DNA of 64,000 nucleotides from Clostridiales bacterium UBA1742. Lineage in GTDB: Bacteria; Bacillota; Clostridia; TANB77; CAG-508. Below, piece after piece: positions 38,879-48,593 of the stretch (its first letter is position 1; every line of letters begins with the position of its first letter). Position numbers and translations under genes: made by a program. The notes beneath the pieces are model-generated. The model saw nothing but the letters and a program-made list of their open reading frames with translations, was not told the DNA's origin and searched no databases. The stretch is taken from assembly GCA_002314935.1 (NCBI GenBank), contig DCHW01000013.1, positions 1 to 64,000 on the forward strand, read 5' to 3'.

Positions 38879-39871
38879 TTATTGTGCTTGTACACATGTA
38901 ATAGCTACAACCCCAACTATATCTTCTGCTTTACATCCTCTTGATAAATCATTAACTGGTTTTGCAATTCCTTGGCAAATTGGTCCATAAGCTTCAGCTT
39001 TTGCTAATCTTTCTACTAATTTATATCCAATATTTCCAGCTTCTAATTCTGGAAATACTAATGTGTTTGCATTTCCAGCCACTTTACTTTCTGGTGCTTT
39101 TAATTTGGCAATACTTGGAACAATTGCAGCATCTAATTGCATTTCTCCATCAATTAATAACTCTGGTGCTTTTGTTTTTGCAAATTCTGTTGCTGTTCTT
39201 ACTTTATCTACTTCTTCTGCTTTTGCACTTCCCATTGTTGAATAAGAAAGCATTGCAACTTTTGCTTCTTTTCCTGTTAATTGTTCAAAACTTTTTGCTG
39301 ATGATATTGCTATCTCAGAAAGTTCTTCTGCATTTGGATTTTGATTTAATCCACAATCAGCAAATCCAAGCACACCATTTTCGCCATATTCACAATTTGG
39401 AACATCTAATATTGAAAATGTTGATACAATTTTTGTATCTGGTGCTGTTTTTATAATTTGAAGTGCTGGTCTTAAAGTATCTGCAGTTGAATGTGCAGCT
39501 CCTGATACTAATCCATCAGCATCATTTTGTTTTAACATCATCATTCCAAAAAATACTGGATCCAATAATAGTTCTTTTGCTTTTTCTTCTGTCATACCTT
39601 TATGTTTTCTTAATTCATAAAAACCATTTGCATATTCTGTATATTTTTCAGAATTGCTTGGTTCAATTATTGTAACCTTTGATATATCAAATTCATTTTC
39701 ATTTGCAATTTTGGCAATCTCTTCTTTATTTCCAATTAAAACAATTTTACAAAATTCATCTTTTGAAATTATATCAACAGCTTTAAGTGTTCTAATATCT
39801 GTTGCTTCTGGTAATACTATAGTTTTAATATCTTTTTTTGCTCTTAATTTTATATCATCTATAAATGACAT
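38879..39871 (-). CDS. pta: phosphate acetyltransferase
   Basis: This 330-aa protein converts acetyl-CoA and phosphate to acetyl phosphate. It starts at MSFIDDIK after GAGGAGG; the longer frame is upstream leader. Motifs include LPEATDIRTLKA, GAAHSTADTLRPALQ and the C-terminal GPICQGIAKPVNDLSRG. Together with AckA it makes the fermentative acetate pathway. Confidence 0.97.
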   Translation of the reverse strand: MSFIDDIKLRAKKDIKTIVLPEATDIRTLKAVDIISKDEFCKIVLIGNKEEIAKIANENEFDISKVTIIEPSNSEKYTEYANGFYELRKHKGMTEEKAKELLLDPVFFGMMMLKQNDADGLVSGAAHSTADTLRPALQIIKTAPDTKIVSTFSILDVPNCEYGENGVLGFADCGLNQNPNAEELSEIAISSAKSFEQLTGKEAKVAMLSYSTMGSAKAEEVDKVRTATEFAKTKAPELLIDGEMQLDAAIVPSIAKLKAPESKVAGNANTLVFPELEAGNIGYKLVERLAKAEAYGPICQGIAKPVNDLSRGCKAEDIVGVVAITCVQAQ

Positions 39872-39971
39872 TAAATTCCCTCCTCTTTTATTATAAGCAT
39901 TCTTAAGTATTATATAAAGAAAACTCAAAAAGTACAAGGCTTTTTATGAATTTTTGTAATTATACTCCGTT

Positions 39972-41189
39972 TTACTCAACACTTTTCATTTCTTTTACCA
40001 TTATATCTCCAAAAACTGCATATCCTTGTGTTGGATCAGAAACAAAAACATGAGTTATAGCCCCTATAAATTTTCCATTTTGTATAATTGGAGCTCCACT
40101 CATTCCTTGTATAATTCCTCCTGTTTTTTCTAGCAATTCTTCATCTGTAACTTTTATTATCATACTTTTATTATCTTCATTATTATTAATATATATTTTT
40201 TTTATTTCAATATTATATTCTCTCCTTATTCCATCATCTAAAGTTAACAAAATTTTAGCCTCACCTTTTTTTATTTCATCTCTTGAAGCAACTTCTATTT
40301 CATTTAAATTGCTAATATTTAATACATTTGTATTGTTTAAAATACCATATATTCCAAAATTTGTATTTGTCCCTACTGTTCCAATTTCTTTACCATTTAT
40401 AATGCTTCCTCTTAGTTCTCCTGGCACCCCTTCTTCACCTTTTATAATAGAAAATATATTGCTTGTTACAACTTCGCCACTAGAAATTGTTATTAATTCT
40501 TCTGTATCAATATCTAATATTCCATGACCCAATGCTCCAAATTTTTTAGTTGAAGGTTCATAATACGTTATTGTTCCAATTCCTGCAGCCCCATCTCTTA
40601 CCCATAAACCTAATTTATATTCATTTTCTGATGTTTTTACTGGTTCAATATTTGTACTATATTCAATTCCATCTCTAACATATTCTATTTCTAAATTATT
40701 TCCTTTACTATTTGATACTACTTTTATTAAATCAGATGTACATGTTATTTCATTTTTACCTATTTTTATAATTAAATCTCCTTCTTCTATTCCACTTTCT
40801 TTATATGGTTCTTTCCCATTTATTTGACTTTTTCCTACAACTAAAACTCCACTTGTATATAATTTTAATCCAATAGTATTTCCTAATGGTATAACTTTGG
40901 TTCTAGGTATTGTACTTATATCTATTTCTTTTATTGGAAATATATTAAATAATTTTATTGTAGCTGTCGTTTTTTGCAATTTTGTACTATCAGAAACTGA
41001 GCTTGAAGCTTGTATTGTTTTTAAATTTTCTGTATCTTCTTTATTTACATATACACCAAATATAGTTTGTAAATTTAAATTTTCCCCTTCAAACAAAATT
41101 ACATTTTGTGGCATTTGTGTTATATTAGTAATATAAATTAATAAAATAATTAATACTATTAACAATATAGTTGATTTAAATTTTTTCAT
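39972..41189 (-). CDS. spoIVB: SpoIVB serine peptidase
   Basis: This 405-aa forespore peptidase signals to activate pro-sigma-K in the mother cell. It has a membrane anchor (about 7-24), a PDZ domain (about 125-190, VVGKSQINGKEPYKESG) and an S55 peptidase domain with the catalytic histidine in LGHGI and serine in GMSGAPII. It stands alone, divergent from rpmB. Confidence 0.93.
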   Translation of the reverse strand: MKKFKSTILLIVLIILLIYITNITQMPQNVILFEGENLNLQTIFGVYVNKEDTENLKTIQASSSVSDSTKLQKTTATIKLFNIFPIKEIDISTIPRTKVIPLGNTIGLKLYTSGVLVVGKSQINGKEPYKESGIEEGDLIIKIGKNEITCTSDLIKVVSNSKGNNLEIEYVRDGIEYSTNIEPVKTSENEYKLGLWVRDGAAGIGTITYYEPSTKKFGALGHGILDIDTEELITISSGEVVTSNIFSIIKGEEGVPGELRGSIINGKEIGTVGTNTNFGIYGILNNTNVLNISNLNEIEVASRDEIKKGEAKILLTLDDGIRREYNIEIKKIYINNNEDNKSMIIKVTDEELLEKTGGIIQGMSGAPIIQNGKFIGAITHVFVSDPTQGYAVFGDIMVKEMKSVE

Positions 41190-41272
41190 AACACAATCAT
41201 CCTTTCTTTTTTAGAATAACCATTTTTTTTATTTTAAATCATTTAATTAAATCAATTTTTTTCGAAAAAAAC

Positions 41273-41301
41273 TTGCGTTTTTATTTCAACTGTGGTATAG
41301 T
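41273..41301 (+). promoter_or_regulatory. rpmB promoter
   Basis: TTGCGT (41273-41278), 17 bases, TATAGT (41296-41301). Confidence 0.65.
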
Positions 41302-41343
41302 AATAAATAGTCAGTTTATGCTAAATATAGGAGGTGTTGCATT

Positions 41344-41541
41344 ATGGCAAAGTGTGCAGTTTGTGAAAAAGCTTTAAGTCATGGAAATAAACTAAGTATT
41401 ACTCGTTCACATATAAGTAAAAGAACAACAAGAACATTTAAACCAAATTTAAGAACAGTTAAAACAATAGTTGATGGTCAACCAAAAAAAATAAAAGTAT
41501 GTGCAAAATGCTTACGTGCAGGAAAAGTACAAAAAGCATAA
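41344..41541 (+). CDS. rpmB: 50S ribosomal protein L28
   Basis: This 65-aa protein has the L28 pattern with two CxxC zinc-ribbon pairs (CAVC near the start, CAKC near residue 56) and HGNKLSITRSHIS-KRTTRTFKPNL. The length fits Clostridia. AGGAGGTG is upstream and a terminator follows. Confidence 0.97.
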   Translation: MAKCAVCEKALSHGNKLSITRSHISKRTTRTFKPNLRTVKTIVDGQPKKIKVCAKCLRAGKVQKA

Positions 41542-41544
41542 TAA

Positions 41545-41570
41545 AAAAAATAGGTATAAACCTATTTTTT
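41545..41570 (+). terminator. rpmB terminator
   Basis: Stem AAAAAATAGGT/ACCTATTTTTT with loop ATAA; T-rich both ways. Confidence 0.85.
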
Positions 41571-41588
41571 TTATTATGCTTTTATAAT

Positions 41589-41669
41589 TTATGTATTGTT
41601 TTTAATACCAAACATTAATTTAACAATACCTCTTAAAAATTTAGGAACTTTTTTTACCACAATAGTCAT
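41589..41669 (-). CDS. spoVM: stage V sporulation protein M
   Basis: This 26-aa protein is too short for most gene finders. It reads MTIVVKKVPKFLRGIVKLMF and then GIKNNT. The length is exactly that of B. subtilis SpoVM, and the core P-K-F-L-x-G-I-V matches, including the proline that shapes the helix. SpoVM is an amphipathic peptide that recognises forespore membrane curvature and anchors the SpoIVA coat base. AGGAG lies 11 bases upstream. It is next to rpmB, as in Bacillus. Confidence 0.9.
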   Translation of the reverse strand: MTIVVKKVPKFLRGIVKLMFGIKNNT

Positions 41670-41687
41670 TTTACCACACTCCTTTAT

Positions 41688-41838
41688 TTAACAACATAGC
41701 CATGCTACACCTACTGCAATTATTGTAATTCCGTATTATAAATAGCCATCCACCTAATGGAAGTAAAATGACTAATAATATACCTATGCCAAATCCTATT
41801 AAGCACACAGCTAATGTCTTTTTTAATACATGTAGCAT
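41688..41838 (-). CDS. 49-aa membrane protein beside spoVM, one CGGA +1 site
   Basis: ATG 41838 follows GGAGG. The unshifted frame runs into a polar stretch after CGG at 41733-41731. Reading CGGA as glycine gives GGWLFIIGITIIAVGVAWLCC and stop, completing a second hydrophobic helix. I recognise the resulting two-helix protein (LIGFGIGILL, then GGWLFIIG) as a small clostridial membrane protein of unknown role. It ends 18 bases before spoVM and is probably co-transcribed with it. Confidence 0.75.
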
Positions 41839-41920
41839 TTCTACCTCCTTGTTTATTTACTGTATGTTTTCTACTACTATAATATATTAAGTTACATAAA
41901 AAAGGGTGATAATTTTAAAT

Positions 41921-42550
41921 ATGAATAAAAAAAATAGAGCAATAGAAATAATTAAAATATTAAAGCAAACATATCCAGATGCAAAATGTAGTTTAGATTT
42001 TACAACTCCATTTGAAATGGGAATTGCAGTAATGCTTTCTGCCCAATGTACAGATGAAAGAGTTAATAAAACTACTCCATATATTTTTTCTAAATATAAT
42101 ACACCTCAAGATTTTGTAAATATTGATATTAATGAATTAGAATTATTAATTCATCCCTGTGGATTTTATAAAACAAAAGCAAAAAACATTAAAGGATATG
42201 CTCAAAAAATAATTTCAGACTATAATGGTACAGTACCCGAAAATATTGAAAGTTTAATAACCCTTCCAGGAATTGGTCGAAAAAGTGCAAATGTTATTAT
42301 GCTAGAAGCATTTAATAACCCTGTCGGAATTGCAGTTGATACTCATGCAAGAAGAATTTCAAACAGACTAAATTTATCTCAAAGCCAGGATCCAATAAAA
42401 ATAGAACAAGATTTGATAAATTTATTTCCAAAGAAATATTTTAAAGATATCAATCATTTACTTGTATGGCATGGTCGAAATCTATGTACTGCAAGGAATC
42501 CTAAATGTAAAGAATGTCCTTTATTTAATTTATGTAATTGGCACAAATAA
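41921..42550 (+). CDS. nth: endonuclease III
   Basis: This 209-aa glycosylase/AP lyase removes oxidised pyrimidines. It has the helix-hairpin-helix LPGIGRKSANVIM (catalytic lysine at K of GRKSA region), the catalytic Asp in VDTHARR and a C-terminal 4Fe-4S cluster site C-x6-C-x2-C-x5-C. The ATG at 41921 is preferred, with AAAGGGTGAT upstream. Confidence 0.95.
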   Translation: MNKKNRAIEIIKILKQTYPDAKCSLDFTTPFEMGIAVMLSAQCTDERVNKTTPYIFSKYNTPQDFVNIDINELELLIHPCGFYKTKAKNIKGYAQKIISDYNGTVPENIESLITLPGIGRKSANVIMLEAFNNPVGIAVDTHARRISNRLNLSQSQDPIKIEQDLINLFPKKYFKDINHLLVWHGRNLCTARNPKCKECPLFNLCNWHK

Positions 42551-42554
42551 TTCA

Positions 42555-42582
42555 TTGACAAACTTAATATAAAAGCTATATT
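42555..42582 (+). promoter_or_regulatory. promoter of the beta-helix membrane gene
   Basis: TTGACA (42555-42560), 16 bases, TATATT (42577-42582). A TATTAT two bases later would give an 18-base spacer. Confidence 0.6.
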
Positions 42583-42606
42583 ATATATTCAAAAGGGAGG
42601 TATTTT

Positions 42607-43899
42607 ATGATTAAAAAAACGATTACTTTTTTTGGTTTATTTTTATTATTAATTTCATCACTTTGCTTTGCATCAAATGAATTAAATTTATTAAATCAAG
42701 ATTTATATATTACAGATAATAATTATGTTCTTAATAATCTAATTGCAGGAAATGTTTTTGTTTCTAATAAAAATTTCTCAACAGATGCTTCTGATAATGG
42801 AGGAACAATTTCTGGGAATTTATTTGTAAAATCTAATTCTGTAAATATAAAATCAGTTAAAGATGAAAATGGAGCTACTACTCAAGTTTCTACAATTTAC
42901 GGAAATGTTTATGCCATTTCTGATACTTTTACTTTAGAAGAAGGATGTTCAATAAATGGAGATTTGTATTTTTATGGTAACACTTTAAATTTGGAAAATT
43001 CTTCTCAAATAGGTGGAAACATTTTTGTTTCTGCAGATAATGTAACTATAAATTCTCAAATTAATGGTAGTGCATATATTACATCAAAAAATTTTAATTT
43101 GAATTATGATGCTTATATTTTTAATGATTTGAATTTAAATTCTAAATACGCAATTTTAAATGGACAAATTGGTAGAAATTGCAAAACAAAAAATAATACT
43201 TTTACAAGTCAATCTGGTTTTAAGGTATCAGGAGATTTTTTTGCAACATCAAATGAAATTAATTTTGCAGGTGAAATAATAGGAAATGTTAATTTAAACG
43301 CAAAAAAAATTACTTTTAATACAAATGATTCTACTTGTATAATTAGAGGCGATTTAAATTATTCTTCTAATTCAGAAATTAATATTACTTCAACAAATGT
43401 ATATGGAAAAATAAATCATACAAAATATAAAACAAATATTGGTAAATCAATATTAAATAAACTAGTATCTTACATTTCATTGTTAATTTATATATTCGCA
43501 ATTAATATTTTACTAAACAAATTATTTAAAAACTTTGTAAACAAAAGCATTAATTTTAATATAAAAAATTTATTTGTTTTCTTTGGTTTAGGATTGGCAT
43601 TTTTAATTATGCTTCCAATTATTATTGCTTTACTTTTTATATTAAAAATAACTCTAGTACTAGCTTGTATATTATTAGCTATATATTTTATTCTATTATC
43701 ACTTGCTATTCCTGTATTTATAAATACATTAGCAAACAAATTTAAAAAGAAAAATATTTATTTAAATATATTAATATTAACCTCTATTTTATGGTTAATT
43801 TCTTTAATACCATTTGTAGGATTTGTATTTGATATAATAATTACACTATTAGGATTTGGAATTATAATTATTAATATAAAACAAAATAAAAAATGTTAG
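42607..43899 (+). CDS. secreted beta-helix (bactofilin-like) protein with C-terminal membrane domain
   Basis: This 430-aa protein has a signal peptide (about 1-23) and an extracellular region (about 25-285) of short, regular beta repeats (ISGNLFVKSN, IYGNVYAISD, INGDLYFYGN, IGGNIFVSAD) like bactofilins or polymer-forming proteins. It ends with four membrane helices (about 295-425). The repeat period is about 18-22 residues. Bactofilins are usually cytoplasmic, so this may be an outside scaffold tied to the membrane. GGGAGG precedes the start. Confidence 0.75.
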   Translation: MIKKTITFFGLFLLLISSLCFASNELNLLNQDLYITDNNYVLNNLIAGNVFVSNKNFSTDASDNGGTISGNLFVKSNSVNIKSVKDENGATTQVSTIYGNVYAISDTFTLEEGCSINGDLYFYGNTLNLENSSQIGGNIFVSADNVTINSQINGSAYITSKNFNLNYDAYIFNDLNLNSKYAILNGQIGRNCKTKNNTFTSQSGFKVSGDFFATSNEINFAGEIIGNVNLNAKKITFNTNDSTCIIRGDLNYSSNSEINITSTNVYGKINHTKYKTNIGKSILNKLVSYISLLIYIFAINILLNKLFKNFVNKSINFNIKNLFVFFGLGLAFLIMLPIIIALLFILKITLVLACILLAIYFILLSLAIPVFINTLANKFKKKNIYLNILILTSILWLISLIPFVGFVFDIIITLLGFGIIIINIKQNKKC

Positions 43900-43919
43900 T
43901 CTTATGACTAACATTTTTT
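43888..43919. terminator. bidirectional terminator
   Basis: 14-bp stem AAAAAATGTTAGTC with its complement around TTAT, between convergent genes. Confidence 0.88.
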
Positions 43920-44571
43920 ATTTTAATTCTTTTATTGCTTCTTTAAAATTCTCTGCTAATATTATTGCATTTCCAGCAACTGCAATATCAACATTTGCTT
44001 TTTTTACTGTTTCTATTGTTTCTTTATTTACTCCACCATCTACTTCTATATATGTATCTAACTTTTTACTTTCTATTGTTTTACTTATCTCTTTTGCCTT
44101 TTCTAAAGCTTCTGGAATTAGTTTTTGCCCACCTTTTCCTGGTTCAACAGTCATTACTAATATCATATACACCAATGGTAAAAAATCTATAATTTTGCTA
44201 ATATCTGTATTTGGTTTTATAGATATTGCAGGTTTTACTCCATTTTGTTTTATATAGTTTATTATTTCAATTATTTCTTCATTACTTTTACAAGCTTCAT
44301 AATGAAATGTTATTATACTGGGTTCTAATGACAAATATTTATCTATATGCTCCTTTGGATTTTCGACCATTAAATGAACATCCAAAGGAATATTAGATAT
44401 ATGTTTTATTGTGTTTGCATAATCATACATTAACTCTGTTGTATCTCTTTCTACAAATTTTCCATCCATTACATCAATATGAAAATAATCTGTTCCAGCT
44501 GTTTCTAAATTATAAAAAACTGTTGTTGCATTTTCCATTTCTACACTTAAAATTGAAGTTGAAATTTCCAT
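43918..44571 (-). CDS. rpe: ribulose-phosphate 3-epimerase family
   Basis: This 217-aa TIM-barrel enzyme interconverts ribulose 5-phosphate and xylulose 5-phosphate. It shows STSILS at the start, HIDVMDGKFV, LDVHLMVENP, TVEPGKGGQ and EVDGGVN. The sequence is somewhat divergent (VFYNLETAG), so a related sugar phosphate is possible. It sits after prkC; the GTPase gene rsgA, which often lies between, is absent. Confidence 0.85.
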   Translation of the reverse strand: MEISTSILSVEMENATTVFYNLETAGTDYFHIDVMDGKFVERDTTELMYDYANTIKHISNIPLDVHLMVENPKEHIDKYLSLEPSIITFHYEACKSNEEIIEIINYIKQNGVKPAISIKPNTDISKIIDFLPLVYMILVMTVEPGKGGQKLIPEALEKAKEISKTIESKKLDTYIEVDGGVNKETIETVKKANVDIAVAGNAIILAENFKEAIKELK

Positions 44572-44598
44572 TTTGTTTCTCCTTATTTAGTAATTTTA

Positions 44599-46536
44599 TT
44601 AATCTATTGTAATAGATGTTTGACTATTTAAGTTAATTGTTTTTTCAGCTTTTTTATTTCCATCTATATATACTTTAATTGTTACATTACCAGAACCTTC
44701 GAAGCTAACAGATTCATTTGTAGATGCTTTGCTTACAATTTTTTGTTCAATTTGTTCATCATTAACAGTAATTTTTAAAGTTATAGTTCCAGGATCTATT
44801 AATCCTCCATCAACATCATGTTTCTCTTCATATCCATTTAAAGATTTAACATTAACATTTACAGTAGCAGATTTTGTTTCATCAAACTCATTTACAGTAA
44901 TTGTAATTTCTGTATCTTTATCTACTTTACTGCCTTTTGAAATATTTTGGTCTACAACTACACCATTTGGCTTGCTAGAATCATTTACTTTTGTTGTACT
45001 TTTCCATTTTAATTTTGCATTTGTCAATGTTGCTTTAGCTTCTTCTTCTGTCTTTCCAGATAAATCTGGAACTTCAATTTGTTCAATTCCTTTACTTACT
45101 GTTAAAATAATGGTTGTTCCAGCTGGTGTGTCTACATCAGCATCTATACTTTGTTTTATTACAATTCCATCTTCAACAGTATCACTGTATTCTTCCTCTA
45201 TTTGAACAATTAATCCTAATTCTTCCAAAGATTTTTTTGCTTCATCTTTTTTCTTTCCGATAACTTTTTCTGTTTTTACTATTTCTTGGCCTTTACTTAT
45301 AACTACTTTTATTGAAGATTTTTCTTTTACTTTAATATTTTGATATCCTGGATCTTGCTCAATTATTTTACCTTCTTCAACTGTTAAATCATATCTTTCT
45401 TCCTTTACCTCTACCTTTAGTTTAACCTCTTTAGCCTTAGTTTCCGCTTCTTCAAGAGTTAATCCTACTAAGTTAGGAAGTTGTACATCCTTCTTTTTAG
45501 TTAATGAAGAAATTTCATATGTTCCAAATCCAACAGCAAACATAACAAATATTGCTATAAATATCATTGTAAACCCTTTCATTATAGGATGTTCTTCGAA
45601 ATATTTTTTCATTTTTGAAAATTTTTGTTTCTTTTTTGGTTTATCTTCTGAATGTCTAGAGCTTTCTTGTTTAACAGCATGCTCTGTAGGAATATATACA
45701 AAATCTTCTTCAGGATTTTTTAATGCTCTATTTAAATCTTTTAGCATTTCAGTTGCATTAGCATATCTTAATTCTGGATCTTTTTGCATTGCTTTCATTA
45801 TTATTTTATTTACACTTAATGGAATTTCTGGATTAATAACTATAGGTTCTACTGGTTCTTCTTGCATATGTTTTAAAGCAACAGAAACAGGAGTATCTGC
45901 ATCAAAAGGTACTCTTCCTGTTACCATTTCATACATTACAACACCTAATGAATATAAATCAGATTTTTCGTCTGTATTTCTACCTTTTGCATGTTCTGGT
46001 GAGAAATAATGTACAGATCCTATTGTAGTTCCAAATGCTGTTATTGTTGAATTTGAAACTGCTTTTGCAATTCCAAAGTCTGTTACTTTAGCAATTCCAT
46101 CTTCAGTTATAATAATATTATGTGGCTTAATATCTCTATGAATTATTCCATTTTTATGGGCTGTTTCTAATGCTGAAGCTATTTGAATTGCAACTTTCAC
46201 AGACCACTTCCAACCTATTGCTCCATCTTCTACAATAATTTCTTTTAAAGTTTTTCCTTTTACTAACTCCATTACTATATAATATAAATTTCCTTCATTT
46301 CCTACATCATATACAGATACAATATTAGGATGTGAAAAACATGCAACAGCTTGTGCTTCTACATTAAATCTTTTTATAAATTCTTCATCTGTTGTAAATT
46401 CATCTCTTAATATTTTTACAGCTACATATCTATTTAGGACATGGCATTTTGCTTTATATACAGTTGCCATCCCACCATTTCCTATTTTTTCTATTAATTC
46501 GTATCTATTTCCCAATAATTTACCTTCTAAATTCAT
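44599..46536 (-). CDS. prkC: Ser/Thr protein kinase with three PASTA domains
   Basis: This 645-aa transmembrane kinase senses muropeptides or lipid II. The kinase domain (about 10-270) has GNGGMATVYKA, VAVKIL, HRDIKPHN and DFGIAK. A membrane helix lies near 330-350, followed by three PASTA repeats (about 355-555) and a C-terminal beta domain. In B. subtilis the orthologue triggers spore germination. It is encoded after its phosphatase. Confidence 0.96.
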   Translation of the reverse strand: MNLEGKLLGNRYELIEKIGNGGMATVYKAKCHVLNRYVAVKILRDEFTTDEEFIKRFNVEAQAVACFSHPNIVSVYDVGNEGNLYYIVMELVKGKTLKEIIVEDGAIGWKWSVKVAIQIASALETAHKNGIIHRDIKPHNIIITEDGIAKVTDFGIAKAVSNSTITAFGTTIGSVHYFSPEHAKGRNTDEKSDLYSLGVVMYEMVTGRVPFDADTPVSVALKHMQEEPVEPIVINPEIPLSVNKIIMKAMQKDPELRYANATEMLKDLNRALKNPEEDFVYIPTEHAVKQESSRHSEDKPKKKQKFSKMKKYFEEHPIMKGFTMIFIAIFVMFAVGFGTYEISSLTKKKDVQLPNLVGLTLEEAETKAKEVKLKVEVKEERYDLTVEEGKIIEQDPGYQNIKVKEKSSIKVVISKGQEIVKTEKVIGKKKDEAKKSLEELGLIVQIEEEYSDTVEDGIVIKQSIDADVDTPAGTTIILTVSKGIEQIEVPDLSGKTEEEAKATLTNAKLKWKSTTKVNDSSKPNGVVVDQNISKGSKVDKDTEITITVNEFDETKSATVNVNVKSLNGYEEKHDVDGGLIDPGTITLKITVNDEQIEQKIVSKASTNESVSFEGSGNVTIKVYIDGNKKAEKTINLNSQTSITID

Positions 46537-46563
46537 TTATGGTTTCCTCCATTTATAAATAAT

Positions 46564-47298
46564 CTATTTGTTATTGTCTATTATTATTACACTTATATTA
46601 TCATAACCACCTAATTGATTAGCCTCAAATACCAATTTTATTGGTGAATTTTCTGGGTCTTCTTTAATTATATTATATATTTTTTCTTCTGTAAGCATAT
46701 TTGTCAACCCATCAGAACACATACACATAATATCATTTTCTAAAAAACCTCTAACCATTATATCTGGTTCAATTTTATTTGCACATCCCAAAGCTTTCAT
46801 TAACATATTTTTTTTAGGATGATAAAATGCTTCTTCTCTTGTTATAGTTCCATCTTTTACTAATTCTTCAACATAACTATGGTCAGTTGTTATTCTTCTC
46901 ATTATATTTTTTCTAATTCTATAAATCCTACTATCTCCAATATGCCCAATATATGCTCTATTTTCATAAATCAAACATATTTCTAAAGTAGTTCCCATTT
47001 GTTCTAATTCTTCTGTTGTTTTTGATTTTTCATAAACCATTGCATTTGCATATTCCATAGCTTTTTTTATTAATTCCTGTAATGCTTCTTTCGTACGAGC
47101 AACATTAACAAAATTTTCTTCAATATATTTTTTTGCAGATATTGTTGCCAAATTACTTGCAATTTCTCCACCTTTATATCCACCCATTCCATCTGCTAAA
47201 ATACATAATTTATATCTATCATTATTGTCCGACACATAATAAAAATCTTGATTTATTTGTCTTTCTTTTCCTATATCGGTTTTTGCAAAGACTTGCAT
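46564..47298 (-). CDS. prpC: PP2C-type protein phosphatase
   Basis: This 244-aa phosphatase reverses PrkC phosphorylation. Metal-binding motifs are ADGMGGYKGGE, GHIGDSRIYRI, CSDGLTN and GGYDNISVI. Its start codon and ribosome site lie within the recoded 3' end of rlmN (28-base overlap), so the two are coupled. Confidence 0.95.
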   Translation of the reverse strand: MQVFAKTDIGKERQINQDFYYVSDNNDRYKLCILADGMGGYKGGEIASNLATISAKKYIEENFVNVARTKEALQELIKKAMEYANAMVYEKSKTTEELEQMGTTLEICLIYENRAYIGHIGDSRIYRIRKNIMRRITTDHSYVEELVKDGTITREEAFYHPKKNMLMKALGCANKIEPDIMVRGFLENDIMCMCSDGLTNMLTEEKIYNIIKEDPENSPIKLVFEANQLGGYDNISVIIIDNNK

Positions 47299-48324
47299 TT
47301 TTCCACCTCTTTTTTCCTAAGTTGTCCACACGCTGCATCTATATCAGACCCGAAGTTCACGTCTTATTGTAGCAACTATTCCTTTTTTATTTAAATAATC
47401 TCTAAATTTTATTATATTTTCATTTGTACTTTTATTATATTTACCATTTTCTATTTTATTAATTGGTATTAAATTTACATGACATAACATACCTTTTAGC
47501 AATTTTATTAATTTATCTGCATCATCTAAATTGTCATTATTATCCTTTGCTAATGCATATTCAAAAGAAATTCTCTTGTTTGTTTTTTCTATGTAATATT
47601 TACATGCTTTCATTAGCTCCTGAATATTATATGTATTATTTACAGGCATCATCTGACTTCTTTTTTCATTATCTGCACTATGCAAAGAAATTGACAAAGT
47701 GCACTGCATATCTCTATCTGCTAATTCATATATTTTAGGAACCAATCCACTTGTAGAAATAGAAATATGTCTTGCTCCCATGTTAATACCTTTTTGGCTA
47801 TTTAAAATTCCTATTGCTTGCATTACATTGTCATAATTATCTAAAGGCTCTCCAATTCCCATAAATACTAAATTAGAAATTTTAATATTTTCATCTCTTT
47901 CAATTGCAAGTAATTGTTCAACTATCTCTCCTGCTGTTAAGCTTCTTACAAATTTAATTCCAGTTGATGCACAGAATTTGCATCCCATTTTACATCCTAT
48001 TTGCGATGAAACACATATTGTTTTACCATGTTTATATTCCATTAGTACTGATTCTATAGCATTTCCATCTAGTGTATCAAACAAATATTTTTTTGTTCCG
48101 TCTTTTGAAACCTGCTTTTGCAATATTTTAAATGTATGTAAATCAAATTTTTCTTTTAATTTTTCTCTAAGTTCAATCGAAATATTAGTCATTTCATCAA
48201 AATTTGTTACATGCTCTACAAATATCCATTTAAAAATTTGTTCTGCTCTATATTGCTTTTCGCCTAAATCTATTAAAACTTGTTTTAAATCATCTAAATT
48301 GTAATCTTTAATATTTTTCTTCAA
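47271..48324 (-). CDS. rlmN: 23S rRNA/tRNA adenine C2-methyltransferase, one CGGG +1 site
   Basis: RlmN is a radical SAM enzyme that methylates A2503 of 23S rRNA and A37 of some tRNAs. It has the CxxxCxxC cluster site (GCKMGCKFCAST near residue 112) and GIGEPLDNYDN. The unshifted frame ends IRRELRV. Reading CGGG at 47352-47349 as glycine gives RREL-G-SDIDAACGQLRKK, matching the family ending RRxxGxDIDAACGQL and supplying the catalytic cysteine of the CGQL motif. The full length is 350 aa. The start is TTG with AAAGGAAAG. Without the shift the enzyme would lack its second catalytic cysteine. Confidence 0.92.
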
Positions 48325-48435
48325 TTATATCTTTCCTTTTTACAATTTTACAGGTACATTGTATCATAATGAATTTTATATTACAAGTTTTTAATATTAA
48401 AAATATAAGACTTGTCAATAAATTATTTAAAAATA

Positions 48436-48470
48436 AAAAAGAAAATAATTAATAAAATTATTTTCTTTTT
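48436..48470 (-). terminator. terminator of the ireB-ruvX-DUF1292 operon
   Basis: 15-bp stem AAAAAGAAAATAATT with its complement around AATAA. Confidence 0.65.
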
Positions 48471-48593
48471 ATTTAATCTTCTTTTTATATTTATTAAATC
48501 ATATTGTGTATGTGATACAGCTTCAAAGGTTTTAAATGCCATTTAATTGCATCACATTTTTTTCTGTTTCTTATTAATTATCTATGTGTATTG

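Noticed and set aside
38962..39456. Long plus-strand open frames opposite pta, rny, murC and other genes
   Set aside because: They are leucine/phenylalanine-rich shadows of AT-rich genes on the other strand, without ribosome sites or homology.
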